Source of the DNA: Streptomyces tirandamycinicus
Lineage (GTDB): Bacteria > Actinomycetota > Actinomycetes > Streptomycetales > Streptomycetaceae
Assembly: GCF_003097515.1 (NCBI RefSeq)
Contig: NZ_CP029188.1
Span: forward strand, 5,748,531 to 5,812,530
Direction: 5' to 3'
DNA: 64,000 nt
Under the pieces are notes generated by a model. It had not been told where the DNA came from. It made no database searches and saw nothing but the letters and a program-made list of their open reading frames with translations. Position 1 is the first letter of the stretch. Every line of letters starts with the position of its first letter. The position numbers and the translations under genes are program-made. Positions 1-8,195 of this stretch are shown piece after piece.

Positions 1-171
1 GTGGGCGACCCGGGCACACTCGGCCCCGCTGCTCCCGCCCTGTGCGATACCGGCCCTGTGCTGGAGCGCATCACCCGGCGCCTGACCACCCGTCACATCC
101 GCGCCTTCTCCCGGGAGACGGTCCCCCGGTACGCCGGGAGTGCGCGCTGCTGCTCGGCTGCCGGGCCCGGC

Positions 172-211
172 GCCGTCCGGCGGTCGGGCTGCTCCCGACC
201 GCCGGGACGGC
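172..211 (-). terminator. Hairpin terminator of the carbonic anhydrase-SulP unit
   Basis: A long inverted repeat (arms 172-188 and 194-211, one bulged base, 5-nt loop) lies just past the TAG of the SulP gene at 228. Its position fits a GC-rich streptomycete terminator without a U-tract. Bases 1-171 show no gene I can support. Confidence 0.6.
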
Positions 212-227
212 GCCCGCCCGTCCGTCC

Positions 228-1784
228 CTACGCGGGCGGCCCCTTGGGGCGCGGAGCGGCCGGACCGCGGGCCGTCCCGGCCCCGCCCCCCGCCGTCCCG
301 GCAGCCGCGGAGCCTCCCGGCGCGCCCGCCTCCGCGGCCGGCTGCGAGATGTGGGCGTTGCGCTCGTCCGCCCAGCCCTGCAGGGCGATCATGCACGCGT
401 GGTCCAGATGGCGCACCCCGGAGAGGTCGAGCTCCACATGCCGCCGCGGCAGCGCCTCCAGGGTGTCCAGGATGCGGGGCAGCCGCAGGAACGTGGCGTT
501 GCCGGTGAGCCGGACCCGTACGGCTCCGATACCGCTGTCGGAGACCGAGATGTGCACGTGGGACATTGCCCACGCGGTCTTGACGACGGCGAGCAGCAGG
601 CCGATGAGCACGCCCTCGAACATGTTCGTCGTCACGATCGCCGCCGCCGTGACGAGGAGGATCACGGCCTCGCCGCGGTGGTCGCGCCACAGCGGCCGGA
701 TCTCCCGCACCGGGATCAGCTTCCATCCCGCGTGGATCAGGACGCCGGCGAGCGCGGCGGTCGGGACGTAGGAGAGGGCCTGCGGCAGGAAGGCGACGAA
801 CAGCAGCAGCCACACGCCGTGCAGCACCCGCGAGAGCTTGGTGCGCGCCCCGGCCCGGACGTTGGCGGAGCTGCGCACGATGACGGCGGTCATCGGCAGC
901 GAACCCAGCAGACCGCAGACGGTGTTGCCGGCGCCCTGCGCCATCAGTTCCTTGTCGTAGTCGGTGCGGCGGCCCGAGTGGAGACGGTCCACGGCGTTGG
1001 CGCTGAACAGGCTCTCCGCCGAGGCGATCAGCGCGAACGCCACCACCGTGGCGGCGAGCCCGACGTCGGCGAGGCGCGCCGCGTCGGACAGGCCGGGCGG
1101 CTGGATCGCGTGCAGCAGACCCTTGACCTCGACCCGGGAGATCGGCAGGTCGAGCAGAGCCGTCAGGGCGGTCGCGGCACCCACCGCGACGAGCGCCCCC
1201 GGCACCACCCCGGCCCGCCCCGAGATGCGCGGCCACACGGCGATGAGCCGTGCCGTGCCGACACCCACGGCGAGGGCCAGAAGGGCGTGCTGCGACGTGA
1301 GCGTGGTCAGCACCAGCCGGGGCAGGCCCGCGAGGTCGGCCAGGCCGCCGCCCGGGGCCTTGGCGTCCGCCAGGGCGTAGAGCTGACCGGCGATCAGAAC
1401 CAGTCCGATACCGGCGAGCATGCCCTGGACGACGGCCAACGAGATGGCGCGGAACCAGCGGCCGAGCCGCAGGGCGCCGAGCACGACCTGGATCAGCCCG
1501 GCGCCCAGCACGATCACGCCGAGCGCGGCCAGACCGTACTCGGACACGGCGGTGAAGACGAGGACGGTCAGCCCGGCCGCCGGGCCGCTGACCTGGAGGC
1601 TGCTACCGGGCAGCAGTCCGGTGACCAGACCGCCGACGATGCCGGTGATGAGGCCGAGTTCGGCCGGTACGCCGGAGGCGACGGCCACGCCCACGCACAG
1701 CGGCAGGGCGACGAGGAAGACGACGAGCGAGGCGGTGACGTCGGCGCGGAGGGTGCGCCGGCGCTCTGCAGTGATCAGGGGCAT
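228..1784 (-). CDS. SulP-family anion (probably bicarbonate) transporter
   Basis: This encodes a 518-residue membrane protein. The N-terminus has the SulP signature around residues 24-40 (PLCVGVAVASG followed by the GLITGIVGG segment), then about ten hydrophobic segments. A short, degenerate STAS-like domain (LDLSGVRHLD) follows, then an Ala/Gly/Pro-rich tail of about 35 residues. The ATG at 1784 opens exactly at the SulP N-terminus; the open frame continues upstream without family similarity. SulP proteins move sulfate, bicarbonate or other anions. The carbonic anhydrase gene 110 bp upstream on the same strand points to bicarbonate, which is inferred from the pairing. The STAS part is shorter than in classic SulP proteins. 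Confidence 0.9.
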   Translation of the reverse strand: MPLITAERRRTLRADVTASLVVFLVALPLCVGVAVASGVPAELGLITGIVGGLVTGLLPGSSLQVSGPAAGLTVLVFTAVSEYGLAALGVIVLGAGLIQVVLGALRLGRWFRAISLAVVQGMLAGIGLVLIAGQLYALADAKAPGGGLADLAGLPRLVLTTLTSQHALLALAVGVGTARLIAVWPRISGRAGVVPGALVAVGAATALTALLDLPISRVEVKGLLHAIQPPGLSDAARLADVGLAATVVAFALIASAESLFSANAVDRLHSGRRTDYDKELMAQGAGNTVCGLLGSLPMTAVIVRSSANVRAGARTKLSRVLHGVWLLLFVAFLPQALSYVPTAALAGVLIHAGWKLIPVREIRPLWRDHRGEAVILLVTAAAIVTTNMFEGVLIGLLLAVVKTAWAMSHVHISVSDSGIGAVRVRLTGNATFLRLPRILDTLEALPRRHVELDLSGVRHLDHACMIALQGWADERNAHISQPAAEAGAPGGSAAAGTAGGGAGTARGPAAPRPKGPPA

Positions 1785-1894
1785 GGCGTTCTCTCGGGAG
1801 ATGAGGAAGGAACGTCGCGGGCGTCTGCGCCGGTGCGGCCGGGCGCCTCGGGGCGCCCGGCCGCCGGCGCCGGTGGCCGGGGTGCCGGCCCGGA

Positions 1895-2503
1895 TCACAG
1901 GGGCCGGAAGGTGCGGCCGTCCGGTGCGCAGGCGAGGACCTCGCCGGTCTCGACCGTGTAGTACCAGGCGTGCAGCCGCAGCCGGCCCGTCTCCAGCCGC
2001 CGGGTGACGCAGGGGTAGCTCCGCAGATGGTCCAGCTGGGTCAGCACGTGCCGCTGCACGGCGGGTGCCAGTTCCTCCTCGGTGGACGACGCCGCTGCGG
2101 GGGCGTTTCGGCCGGTGCGGTGCCCGGCCCTGGTGAGCCAGCCCCGTACCAGCGGCATGCTCCGGACGTCCTGCTCCCGCAGCAGGCCCTTGACGGCACC
2201 GCAGTGCGAGTGCCCGCACACGACGATGTCGGGCACCTCCAGGGCCTCCAGGGCGAACTCCAGGCTGCCCCCGACCGCGCAGGCCGCCTGCGGCTGCCAC
2301 GGGGGAACGATGTTCCCGGCGGTGCGCACCTCGAAGATGTCACCGGGCCGGGCGCCGGTGATCAGGGAGGGGATCACCCGGGAGTCGGAGCAGGTGATGA
2401 AGAGCGCCTGGGGCTGCTGCCCCCGCGCGAGCGCCGCGTAGGCGCCCTGCTGGCCGGCGATCCGCGCCGGGAACTGACGGGCGTGCTCGATGAGTGACTG
2501 CAT
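1895..2503 (-). CDS. Beta-class carbonic anhydrase
   Basis: This is a 202-residue cytoplasmic enzyme interconverting CO2 and bicarbonate. Zinc ligands are visible as C38, H98 and C101, and the catalytic dyad as D40-R42 within CSDSR; the second motif is HSHCGA. The length is usual for the beta class. The ATG at 2503 gives the standard N-terminus. The gene lies upstream of the SulP transporter on the same strand, so the pair probably forms a bicarbonate uptake and hydration unit. A SulP-carbonic anhydrase pairing is common in bacteria. Confidence 0.95.
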   Translation of the reverse strand: MQSLIEHARQFPARIAGQQGAYAALARGQQPQALFITCSDSRVIPSLITGARPGDIFEVRTAGNIVPPWQPQAACAVGGSLEFALEALEVPDIVVCGHSHCGAVKGLLREQDVRSMPLVRGWLTRAGHRTGRNAPAAASSTEEELAPAVQRHVLTQLDHLRSYPCVTRRLETGRLRLHAWYYTVETGEVLACAPDGRTFRPL

Positions 2504-2669
2504 GGTCGTACCTCGGTCTCTTCGATGCGGAAGGTGTCTGCTTCGTCGAAGAGGGGTGCGCCGCGGTGGTGCTGACGACCTGTGACAGGGCGTCGACCGG
2601 CACCGGGCTCCGTCCCCGGGGGCTGCCCGGGGGGCTCGGGAGGGTGGTGTCCGGCGGCGCACCTGCCCG

Positions 2670-3065
2670 TCAGCAGCGGAACGACTGCAGGGCGCTCAGG
2701 GTCGGCGCCGGTGCGGCGCCCGGGTTCCGGCTGTGTCTCGCGGTGCCGGCCGAAGCGGCGGGCGGCGGGCCCGTCGCCTCGTCCGGGGCGCCGCCGTGGC
2801 CGGTGCTCCCACCGCCGTGTCCGGCGGGGGCGTGGGTGCTGAGCGGGGCGAGCCGCGAGGGGTGGTTGCGCGGGTCGTACTCGTCGTGGTGGAGCCCGGC
2901 GCCGTCGGCGCTGACGACGATGACCGCGGTGTGGGGGCTCCTGCTCTCGGTGGAGACGACGGCCGCCTCGGCCCGGGGCGTGTCGGGGGTGGCGCACAGC
3001 GGAGTGACCACGTGCAGCAGCACCGCGCAGATCAGCAGAATGCCCGCTGACATACGTGAGATCAC
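2670..3065 (-). CDS. Small secreted or membrane-anchored hypothetical protein
   Basis: This is a 131-residue product that I do not recognise. It begins with a hydrophobic signal-like segment (MSAGILLICAVLLHVV, residues 6-21) and continues as a hydrophilic region rich in His, Gly, Ala and Pro, with a single Cys at the C-terminus. It lies upstream of the carbonic anhydrase gene on the same strand, separated by 166 bp. Start candidates are M1 and M6, and I keep the longer one. The hydrophobic leader followed by an extracytoplasmic low-complexity part makes a real small exported protein plausible, but function is unknown. Confidence 0.55.
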   Translation of the reverse strand: MISRMSAGILLICAVLLHVVTPLCATPDTPRAEAAVVSTESRSPHTAVIVVSADGAGLHHDEYDPRNHPSRLAPLSTHAPAGHGGGSTGHGGAPDEATGPPPAASAGTARHSRNPGAAPAPTLSALQSFRC

Positions 3066-3571
3066 TGCCGGACTCCTTGGATGTCAGTGCCGCGCCGGGC
3101 CGAACATTACCGTTCCTTTGCCTCAGTTTCCGGTTGATTCCTGCGGATTGTGCACTATGCGGTGTAGTCAGCCTGGGTCGCGCAGCGTTCAGCTGCCACC
3201 GGTGGGCGTCCGTTCGCGGTACGGGCGCCGGACGCGGTCCGGGCCTGCGGGGCTGCGGGGCTGCGGGGCGGGAGGGCGCGGCGGCCGTACCGGGGGCGGG
3301 CCCGGACCCGGACCCGGAAGGCGCCCCGCACGGCTCGCGACTGCGCGACGATGCCCGGCGTGCCGGGGCGGTGGCGCGAGGAGGCGGCGCGAGGAAGCCG
3401 GCCGGTGTGCCGCCCTGATGGGGGTCCCGCCGCCCTGGCGCGGTCCCGCTGCGCCGCAGGCCGGAAGGCGGACGCAGGGCCCCGGCGGCGGACGCAGGGC
3501 CCCGGCGGGCGCACGGCCCCCGGCGGCGCCCCGGCAGGGGCCTGGGCTGATGTATGCGAGGGCGGCCTGAG

Positions 3572-3742
3572 GTGCGCGAGCCGGGGTGGCGTGCGTGAGC
3601 CGGAGTGGCGTACGCGAGGCGGGGTGGCGTGCGCGAGGCGGGGTGGCGTACGCGAGTCGGGCTGACCAGCCCGAGGCGGTTTGATGTGCGCGAGCCCGGG
3701 TGGCGTGCCCGAGGCGGAGTGGCGTGCCCGAGGCGGTGGACG
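3572..3742. repeat. Nine 19-bp tandem repeats downstream of the Lrp gene
   Basis: Nine contiguous 19-bp units fill exactly 171 bp. The typical unit is GTGCGCGAGGCGGGGTGGC; units 5 and 6 are the most degenerate. The array lies 71 bp beyond the Lrp stop. The whole stretch 3066-3813 holds no gene I can support; 3066-3571 is GC-rich sequence without clear structure. Confidence 0.85.
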
Positions 3743-3813
3743 TCGGCGTGGTCCCGCCCGAGCCGGGCGGGTGCCGGCTACGGGGAGGGCTCCGGCGGTG
3801 CGCGAGGGGCGGG

Positions 3814-4269
3814 TCAGCCGTCCACCGGCAGTCCGCGCGGTTCCTTGATCCGTTTCATGATGATCTGGGAGTTGACCTCGGTGACGCCGGACAGTGCCGT
3901 CAACTGCTCGATCCACAACCGTTCGTAGGCCCGGAGGTCGCTCACCGCGATGCGCAGCAGACACCCCGGGCTGCCGAAGAGCCGGTACGCCTCGACGACG
4001 TCCGGGATGTCCTGGAGAGCCGCCTCGAAGGACTCGACCACCTCGCGGTCGCGCGCCACCTCGATGGAGACCAGCACCTCGAACCCCCGGTCGACCGCGT
4101 CCGGGTCGACGACCGCCCGGTAGCCCTGGATCACACCGTCCTGCTCCAGTTGCCGGACGCGGCGCATGCAGGGGGAGGGGGTGAGGCCGATGCGCTGGGC
4201 CAGCTCCTGGTTGCTCAGCCGACCGTCGTTCTGCAGCTCGCGCAAGATTGCCCTGTCGATCTCGTCCAT
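3814..4269 (-). CDS. Lrp/AsnC-family transcriptional regulator
   Basis: This 151-residue protein has an N-terminal winged helix-turn-helix (residues 1-50, MDEIDRAILRELQNDGRLSN then the QRIGLTPSPCMRRVRQLE recognition region) and a C-terminal RAM/AsnC ligand-binding domain (about 65-140). The ATG at 4269 is the family start. Lrp/AsnC proteins bind amino acids and act as octamers or dimers. It is divergent from the asparaginase gene, with the repeats described at 4272-4350 between them. I infer that it senses an amino acid, probably asparagine or aspartate, and controls the asparaginase gene and perhaps aspA. Ligand identity is not visible in the sequence. Confidence 0.9.
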   Translation of the reverse strand: MDEIDRAILRELQNDGRLSNQELAQRIGLTPSPCMRRVRQLEQDGVIQGYRAVVDPDAVDRGFEVLVSIEVARDREVVESFEAALQDIPDVVEAYRLFGSPGCLLRIAVSDLRAYERLWIEQLTALSGVTEVNSQIIMKRIKEPRGLPVDG

Positions 4270-4271
4270 GA

Positions 4272-4350
4272 CGCAATCATCCACCAAGCTTGCCCGGTGT
4301 GCGGGGCTGAAGTGGCGATCAAATTGCGCCTCAAAACTTCTATGATTGCG
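4272..4350. promoter_or_regulatory. Probable Lrp operator between divergent genes
   Basis: CGCAATCAT at 4272-4280 is an exact inverted repeat of ATGATTGCG at 4342-4350. An extra ATTGCG lies at 4323-4328, exactly 22 bp (two helical turns) before the ATTGCG at 4345-4350. The region is AT-rich for this genome. Helically phased, symmetric half-sites between an Lrp gene and its divergent neighbour fit Lrp wrapping. The assignment is inference from pattern and position. Confidence 0.55.
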
Positions 4351-4483
4351 GCCACTGCCCCGGCCACCGCCGGAGTCAGCCATGGGGCGCTGCCCGGCCG
4401 GAGTCATGAGCGAGGCCGGGCCGCGTGTCCTGTGGGACCGGCCGCCCTGGGGCACGACCCCGCACCGAGGAGGAACACGCACT

Positions 4484-5506
4484 GTGGGACGGATCGTCGT
4501 CATCAGCACCGGAGGGACGATAGCCAGCCGCCGGCAGGGTGCCGGCCTCGCCGCCGCCGCCGACGGCGGCGAGGTCATGGCCACCGCCCCGCTGCCGGAG
4601 GGCGTCAGCGTCGAGATCGTCGACCTCTGCAGCGTGAACAGCCCCCGGCTCACCACCCGCCACCAGCTGACCCTGCTCCGCACCGTCCACGAGGTGCTCG
4701 AGGACCCGGCGGTCGACGGCATCGTCGTCACGCATGGCACGGACACCCTCGAGGAGTCCGCCTTCCTGGTCGACCTCCACCACGACGACCCGCGCCCGGT
4801 GGTCTTCACCGGCGCACAGCTCCCCCTCGGGGCGGCGGACGGCGACGGACCCGGCAACCTCCACGACGCCCTGCTGACCGCCGCGACGACCCGCGGCCTC
4901 GGCGTCGTGATCGTCTTCGACGGGAAGGTGCACCCGGCCCGCGGCACCGTCAAGACACAGACCCTCGCCCTCGACGCCTTCGCCGACCCCTCCGGCGCCC
5001 GCCTCGGCAGCATCGGCTTCGGCCGGGTCTCCGTCCTGCGCCGGCCGCTGCGCCCCGCGGCGCTTCCGCTGCCCGCCGTACCGGATGCCGCCGTTCCCCG
5101 CGTCGACATGATCATGCACCACTGCGACGCCGACGCCCTGATGTTCGACGCCGCGGTGGCCGCCGGGGCCCGGGGCGTCGTCCTGGTGGCCACCGGGGCC
5201 GGGAACGCGACCCCGGAGATCGCCGAGGCCGTCGCCGCCGCCACCTCCCGTGGCGTGCTCGTCGCCCTGACCACGCGGGTCCAGGCCGGTCCGGTCAGCG
5301 AGATCTACACCCACGGCGGCGCCGTCGACCTCGTGGCCGCGGGCGCCGTGCCGACCGGGACACTCCGCGCCGGACAGGCCCGGATCGCCGTACTGAGCGC
5401 GTTGCTCGCCACCACCGACCCGCGCGAGGGGGAGCGGCTGCTGCGCCACGCGCTCGGCGAACCGGCGGTCACCGACACCAGGCCGGCGGACCTGGCGCGC
5501 GTCTAG
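4484..5506 (+). CDS. L-asparaginase
   Basis: This 340-residue enzyme hydrolyses asparagine to aspartate and ammonia. The first asparaginase signature is at the very N-terminus, with nucleophile T12 in STGGTIAS. The second is H84-G-T-D-T88, supplying T86 and D87. There is no signal peptide, so the protein is probably cytoplasmic. The GTG at 4484 is chosen because GAGGAGGA at 4467-4474 sits 9 nt upstream; the open frame extends further without similarity. Aspartate ammonia-lyase follows 196 bp downstream on the same strand, so together they convert asparagine to fumarate. The spacer between them carries degenerate CGTCCGTCGTCACCGTC-like repeats. Confidence 0.93.
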   Translation: MGRIVVISTGGTIASRRQGAGLAAAADGGEVMATAPLPEGVSVEIVDLCSVNSPRLTTRHQLTLLRTVHEVLEDPAVDGIVVTHGTDTLEESAFLVDLHHDDPRPVVFTGAQLPLGAADGDGPGNLHDALLTAATTRGLGVVIVFDGKVHPARGTVKTQTLALDAFADPSGARLGSIGFGRVSVLRRPLRPAALPLPAVPDAAVPRVDMIMHHCDADALMFDAAVAAGARGVVLVATGAGNATPEIAEAVAAATSRGVLVALTTRVQAGPVSEIYTHGGAVDLVAAGAVPTGTLRAGQARIAVLSALLATTDPREGERLLRHALGEPAVTDTRPADLARV

Positions 5507-5702
5507 TACCGCGTCAGGCAGGGTTTGCCCGTCGACGAGCGGCGTCCGGTGCGGTGGGGCGCGGGCCGTGCCCGCCGCGTCCGTCGTCACCGTCACCGTT
5601 CGTCGTAGCCGTCACGTCCGTCGTCACCGTCGCAGTTCGTCGTACCCGCCACGTCGGCGTACGCGTCCGTACCCGTCACCCCGAACGAAAGCCCGCAGCG
5701 CC

Positions 5703-7190
5703 ATGCCCACGCACGACCGCCTCCCCTCCGACGACCTGCGCGACGACCCGCGTGACGATGCTCCCGGCGGTGCGTTCCGGCGCGAGCACGACCTGCTCGG
5801 CGAACGGGACGTCCCGGCGGACGCCTACTACGGCATCCACACCCTGCGGGCCGTCGAGAACTTCCCCATCACCGGCACCGCCGTCTCGGCCTATCCGGAC
5901 CTCGTGACCGCCCTCGCCTCCGTCAAGCAGGCCGCCGCGCTCGCCAACCGCGAACTCGGGCTGCTGGACGCGGCCAAGGCGGAAGCGATCGTGACCGCGT
6001 GCGAGGAGATACGGGCCGGGAAACTCCACCACGAGTTCGTGGTCGACGTGATCCAGGGCGGCGCGGGCACCTCCACGAACATGAACGCCAACGAGGTCGT
6101 CGCCAACCGGGCCCTGGAACTCCTCGGCCACCGCAAGGGCGAGTACGCGCGGCTGCACCCGCTGGAGGACGTCAACGCGGGCCAGAGCACCAACGACGTG
6201 TACCCCACCGCCGTGAAGATCGCCCTCGACCTCGCCGCCCAGCGGCTGCTGGACGCCATGGAGGTGCTGCGCGCGGCCTTCGACGCCAAGGCGGAGGAGT
6301 TCGCCGACGTCCTCAAGATGGGCCGTACCCAGCTCCAGGACGCGGTCCCCATGACCCTGGGCCAGGAGTTCGCGACGTACGCCGTGATGCTCGGCGAGGA
6401 CCACAAGCGGCTCACCGAGGCCCGTGAGCTGATCCGCGAGATCAACCTCGGCGGTACGGCGATCGGCACCGGGCTCAACGCCCACCCCCGGTACGCGGAG
6501 ACGGCCGCCCGGAACCTCCGGGCCGTCACCGGCCTGCCGCTGACCGTCGCCGAGGACCTCGTCGAGGCCACCCAGGACGCCGGCGCGTTCGTCCAGCTGT
6601 CCGGCGTGCTCAAGCGGATCGCCGTCAAGCTCTCCAAGACCTGCAACGACCTGCGGCTGCTGTCCTGCGGGCCGCGCGCCGGATTCGCCGAGATCAACCT
6701 GCCCCCGGTACAGGCCGGTTCGAGCATCATGCCCGGCAAGGTGAACCCGGTCGTCCCCGAGGTCGTCAACCAGATCGCCTTCGAGGTCATCGGCAACGAC
6801 ATGGCCGTGACCATGGCCGCCGAGGCGGGGCAGCTCCAGCTGAACGCCTTCGAACCGGTGATCGCCCACAGCCTGCTCAAGAGCCTGACCCATCTGCGGG
6901 CCGGCTGCCTGACCCTCGCCGAGCGATGTGTCACGGGCATCACCGCCAACCGGGAGCACCTCGCGGCCCTCGTCGCCCGCTCCATCGGCCTGGCGACCGC
7001 GCTCAATCCGCACATCGGCTACGAGCAGGCCACCGCCGTCGCCCAGGAGGCGCTGAGCACCGGCCGCAGTGTGCACGAACTCGTCCTGGCCAAGGGCCTT
7101 CTGACGGAGGAGCAACTGCGGCACATCCTGCTTCCGGACAACCTCGCCCGACCGCACGGCCGTCAGCCGGTCCGGGACGCCGCCTGCTGA
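5703..7190 (+). CDS. aspA: Aspartate ammonia-lyase (aspartase)
   Basis: This 495-residue fumarase/aspartase superfamily enzyme deaminates L-aspartate to fumarate. The signature loop GSSIMPGKVNP lies at residues 339-349, with the catalytic serine in it. The substrate-binding GTSTNMNANEV and GQSTNDVYPT segments are intact. The first 35 residues before LGERDVPADAYYG are a hydrophilic extension. ATG at 5703 is used, although its ribosome site is weak. The gene lies downstream of the asparaginase. Its last codons and stop fall inside the first unit of a 26-bp tandem repeat, so the C-terminal few residues may be recent. Confidence 0.93.
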   Translation: MPTHDRLPSDDLRDDPRDDAPGGAFRREHDLLGERDVPADAYYGIHTLRAVENFPITGTAVSAYPDLVTALASVKQAAALANRELGLLDAAKAEAIVTACEEIRAGKLHHEFVVDVIQGGAGTSTNMNANEVVANRALELLGHRKGEYARLHPLEDVNAGQSTNDVYPTAVKIALDLAAQRLLDAMEVLRAAFDAKAEEFADVLKMGRTQLQDAVPMTLGQEFATYAVMLGEDHKRLTEARELIREINLGGTAIGTGLNAHPRYAETAARNLRAVTGLPLTVAEDLVEATQDAGAFVQLSGVLKRIAVKLSKTCNDLRLLSCGPRAGFAEINLPPVQAGSSIMPGKVNPVVPEVVNQIAFEVIGNDMAVTMAAEAGQLQLNAFEPVIAHSLLKSLTHLRAGCLTLAERCVTGITANREHLAALVARSIGLATALNPHIGYEQATAVAQEALSTGRSVHELVLAKGLLTEEQLRHILLPDNLARPHGRQPVRDAAC

Positions 7191-7244
7191 GTCCGGTCCG
7201 GGACGCCGCCCGCTGAGTCCGGTCCGGGGTGCCGCCCGCTGAAT
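7167..7244. repeat. Three 26-bp tandem repeats over the aspA stop codon
   Basis: Three units (7167-7192, 7193-7218, 7219-7244) differ at only a few positions. Each contains a TGA at the same relative place, and the first is the aspA stop. The array ends 36 bp before the convergent GPP34 gene. Confidence 0.85.
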
Positions 7245-7280
7245 CCGCTCCGGCGGGGCCGGTGCACCGCGCCCGCCGGG

Positions 7281-8078
7281 TCAGTCGCCGCGCCAGACGT
7301 TGTCGAACGCGGCCTGCGCGACGGCGCGTCGCTGCCGGATCGCCTGCAACCGGGTCAGGGCGTCGAGGACGGCCGCCAGCACCGTGTCCACGTCGTCGGA
7401 CACGCCCGCCGAGCCGCCGGGGGAGCCACCGGCGCCAGGGCCCTCCCGGGTCTCGCCGCTCCCGGCCCGCCGGCCGGTCTCGTCCTGCCGGCCGGTCTCG
7501 TCCTGCCCGCCTTGCTCGTCCTGACTGCCGAGGCTGCCCGGTCCGCCGAGGCCGCCCGGTCCAACGGTCTCACTGCTTTCACTGCTTCCGCCGGGTCCGC
7601 CGGGTCCGCCGGGTCCGCCGGGTCCGGGGAGGCCGAGGGCCGACGTCAGTGCCGCCAGGATCGGCTCCGCCGAGGCCAGGCGTTCCACCGCGGCGCGCCG
7701 GTCGGGCGTATCGGCCCGCGTAACGCGGCGCTCCCGGGAGAACAGCCCGCGGCGGCGCTGCCGGCCGAACAGCCCCTCCGCCTCGAGCGCGGCCAGATAG
7801 GCCGCGGACAGGCCCCGGCCCCTGCGCCAGAGCCAGTCGCCGACGAGTTCGTACGGCCGCTCGCGGACAAGCGCCGAGGCGGCCCGGCTCAGCAGCGGAT
7901 CGTCGGTGGCAGGGCCGAGGCCGGGCACGATCCGGTCGCCGTCCAGGGTGACGGCCTCGGCGGCGAGCAGGTCGACGACCTCGGCTCCGGCGAGCGCGAG
8001 TGACAGATCGCCCTGCTCGACGGGGCGGCTCGGCGCCGCATCCAAGGCGATGATCATCAGGTCGCGTGCAGTGGTCAT
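7281..8078 (-). CDS. GPP34 (GOLPH3/VPS74-like) family protein
   Basis: This 265-residue protein has a GPP34 N-terminal part: MTTARDLMIIALD, then a helical core with LSLALAGAEVVDLLA and the RRRGLFSRE basic region. The family in eukaryotes binds phosphoinositides at the Golgi; in actinobacteria its role is unknown. A Gly/Ser/Glu low-complexity insert (about residues 150-215) splits the C-terminal helical part. It is built from 9-bp repeats encoding GPGGPGG and longer imperfect GGQDETGRQDETG units. The gene is convergent with aspA and on the same strand as the alcohol dehydrogenase upstream. Confidence 0.8.
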   Translation of the reverse strand: MTTARDLMIIALDAAPSRPVEQGDLSLALAGAEVVDLLAAEAVTLDGDRIVPGLGPATDDPLLSRAASALVRERPYELVGDWLWRRGRGLSAAYLAALEAEGLFGRQRRRGLFSRERRVTRADTPDRRAAVERLASAEPILAALTSALGLPGPGGPGGPGGPGGSSESSETVGPGGLGGPGSLGSQDEQGGQDETGRQDETGRRAGSGETREGPGAGGSPGGSAGVSDDVDTVLAAVLDALTRLQAIRQRRAVAQAAFDNVWRGD

Positions 8079-8195
8079 GAGACGTCCGCCTGGTGGGACT
8101 GCGGGGTAGGTGTGCGGCCGTGCCGTCGCCCCGCGGGTGGGGGTGACGTGCGGCTGGTGCCCGGGGGTGACCGGGCCGCCGCGGCCGGGGGCCGG

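Noticed and set aside
1..227. Forward-strand coding region at the left edge
   Set aside because: The open frames are antisense to the SulP gene, and the sequence before 228 is explained by its terminator.
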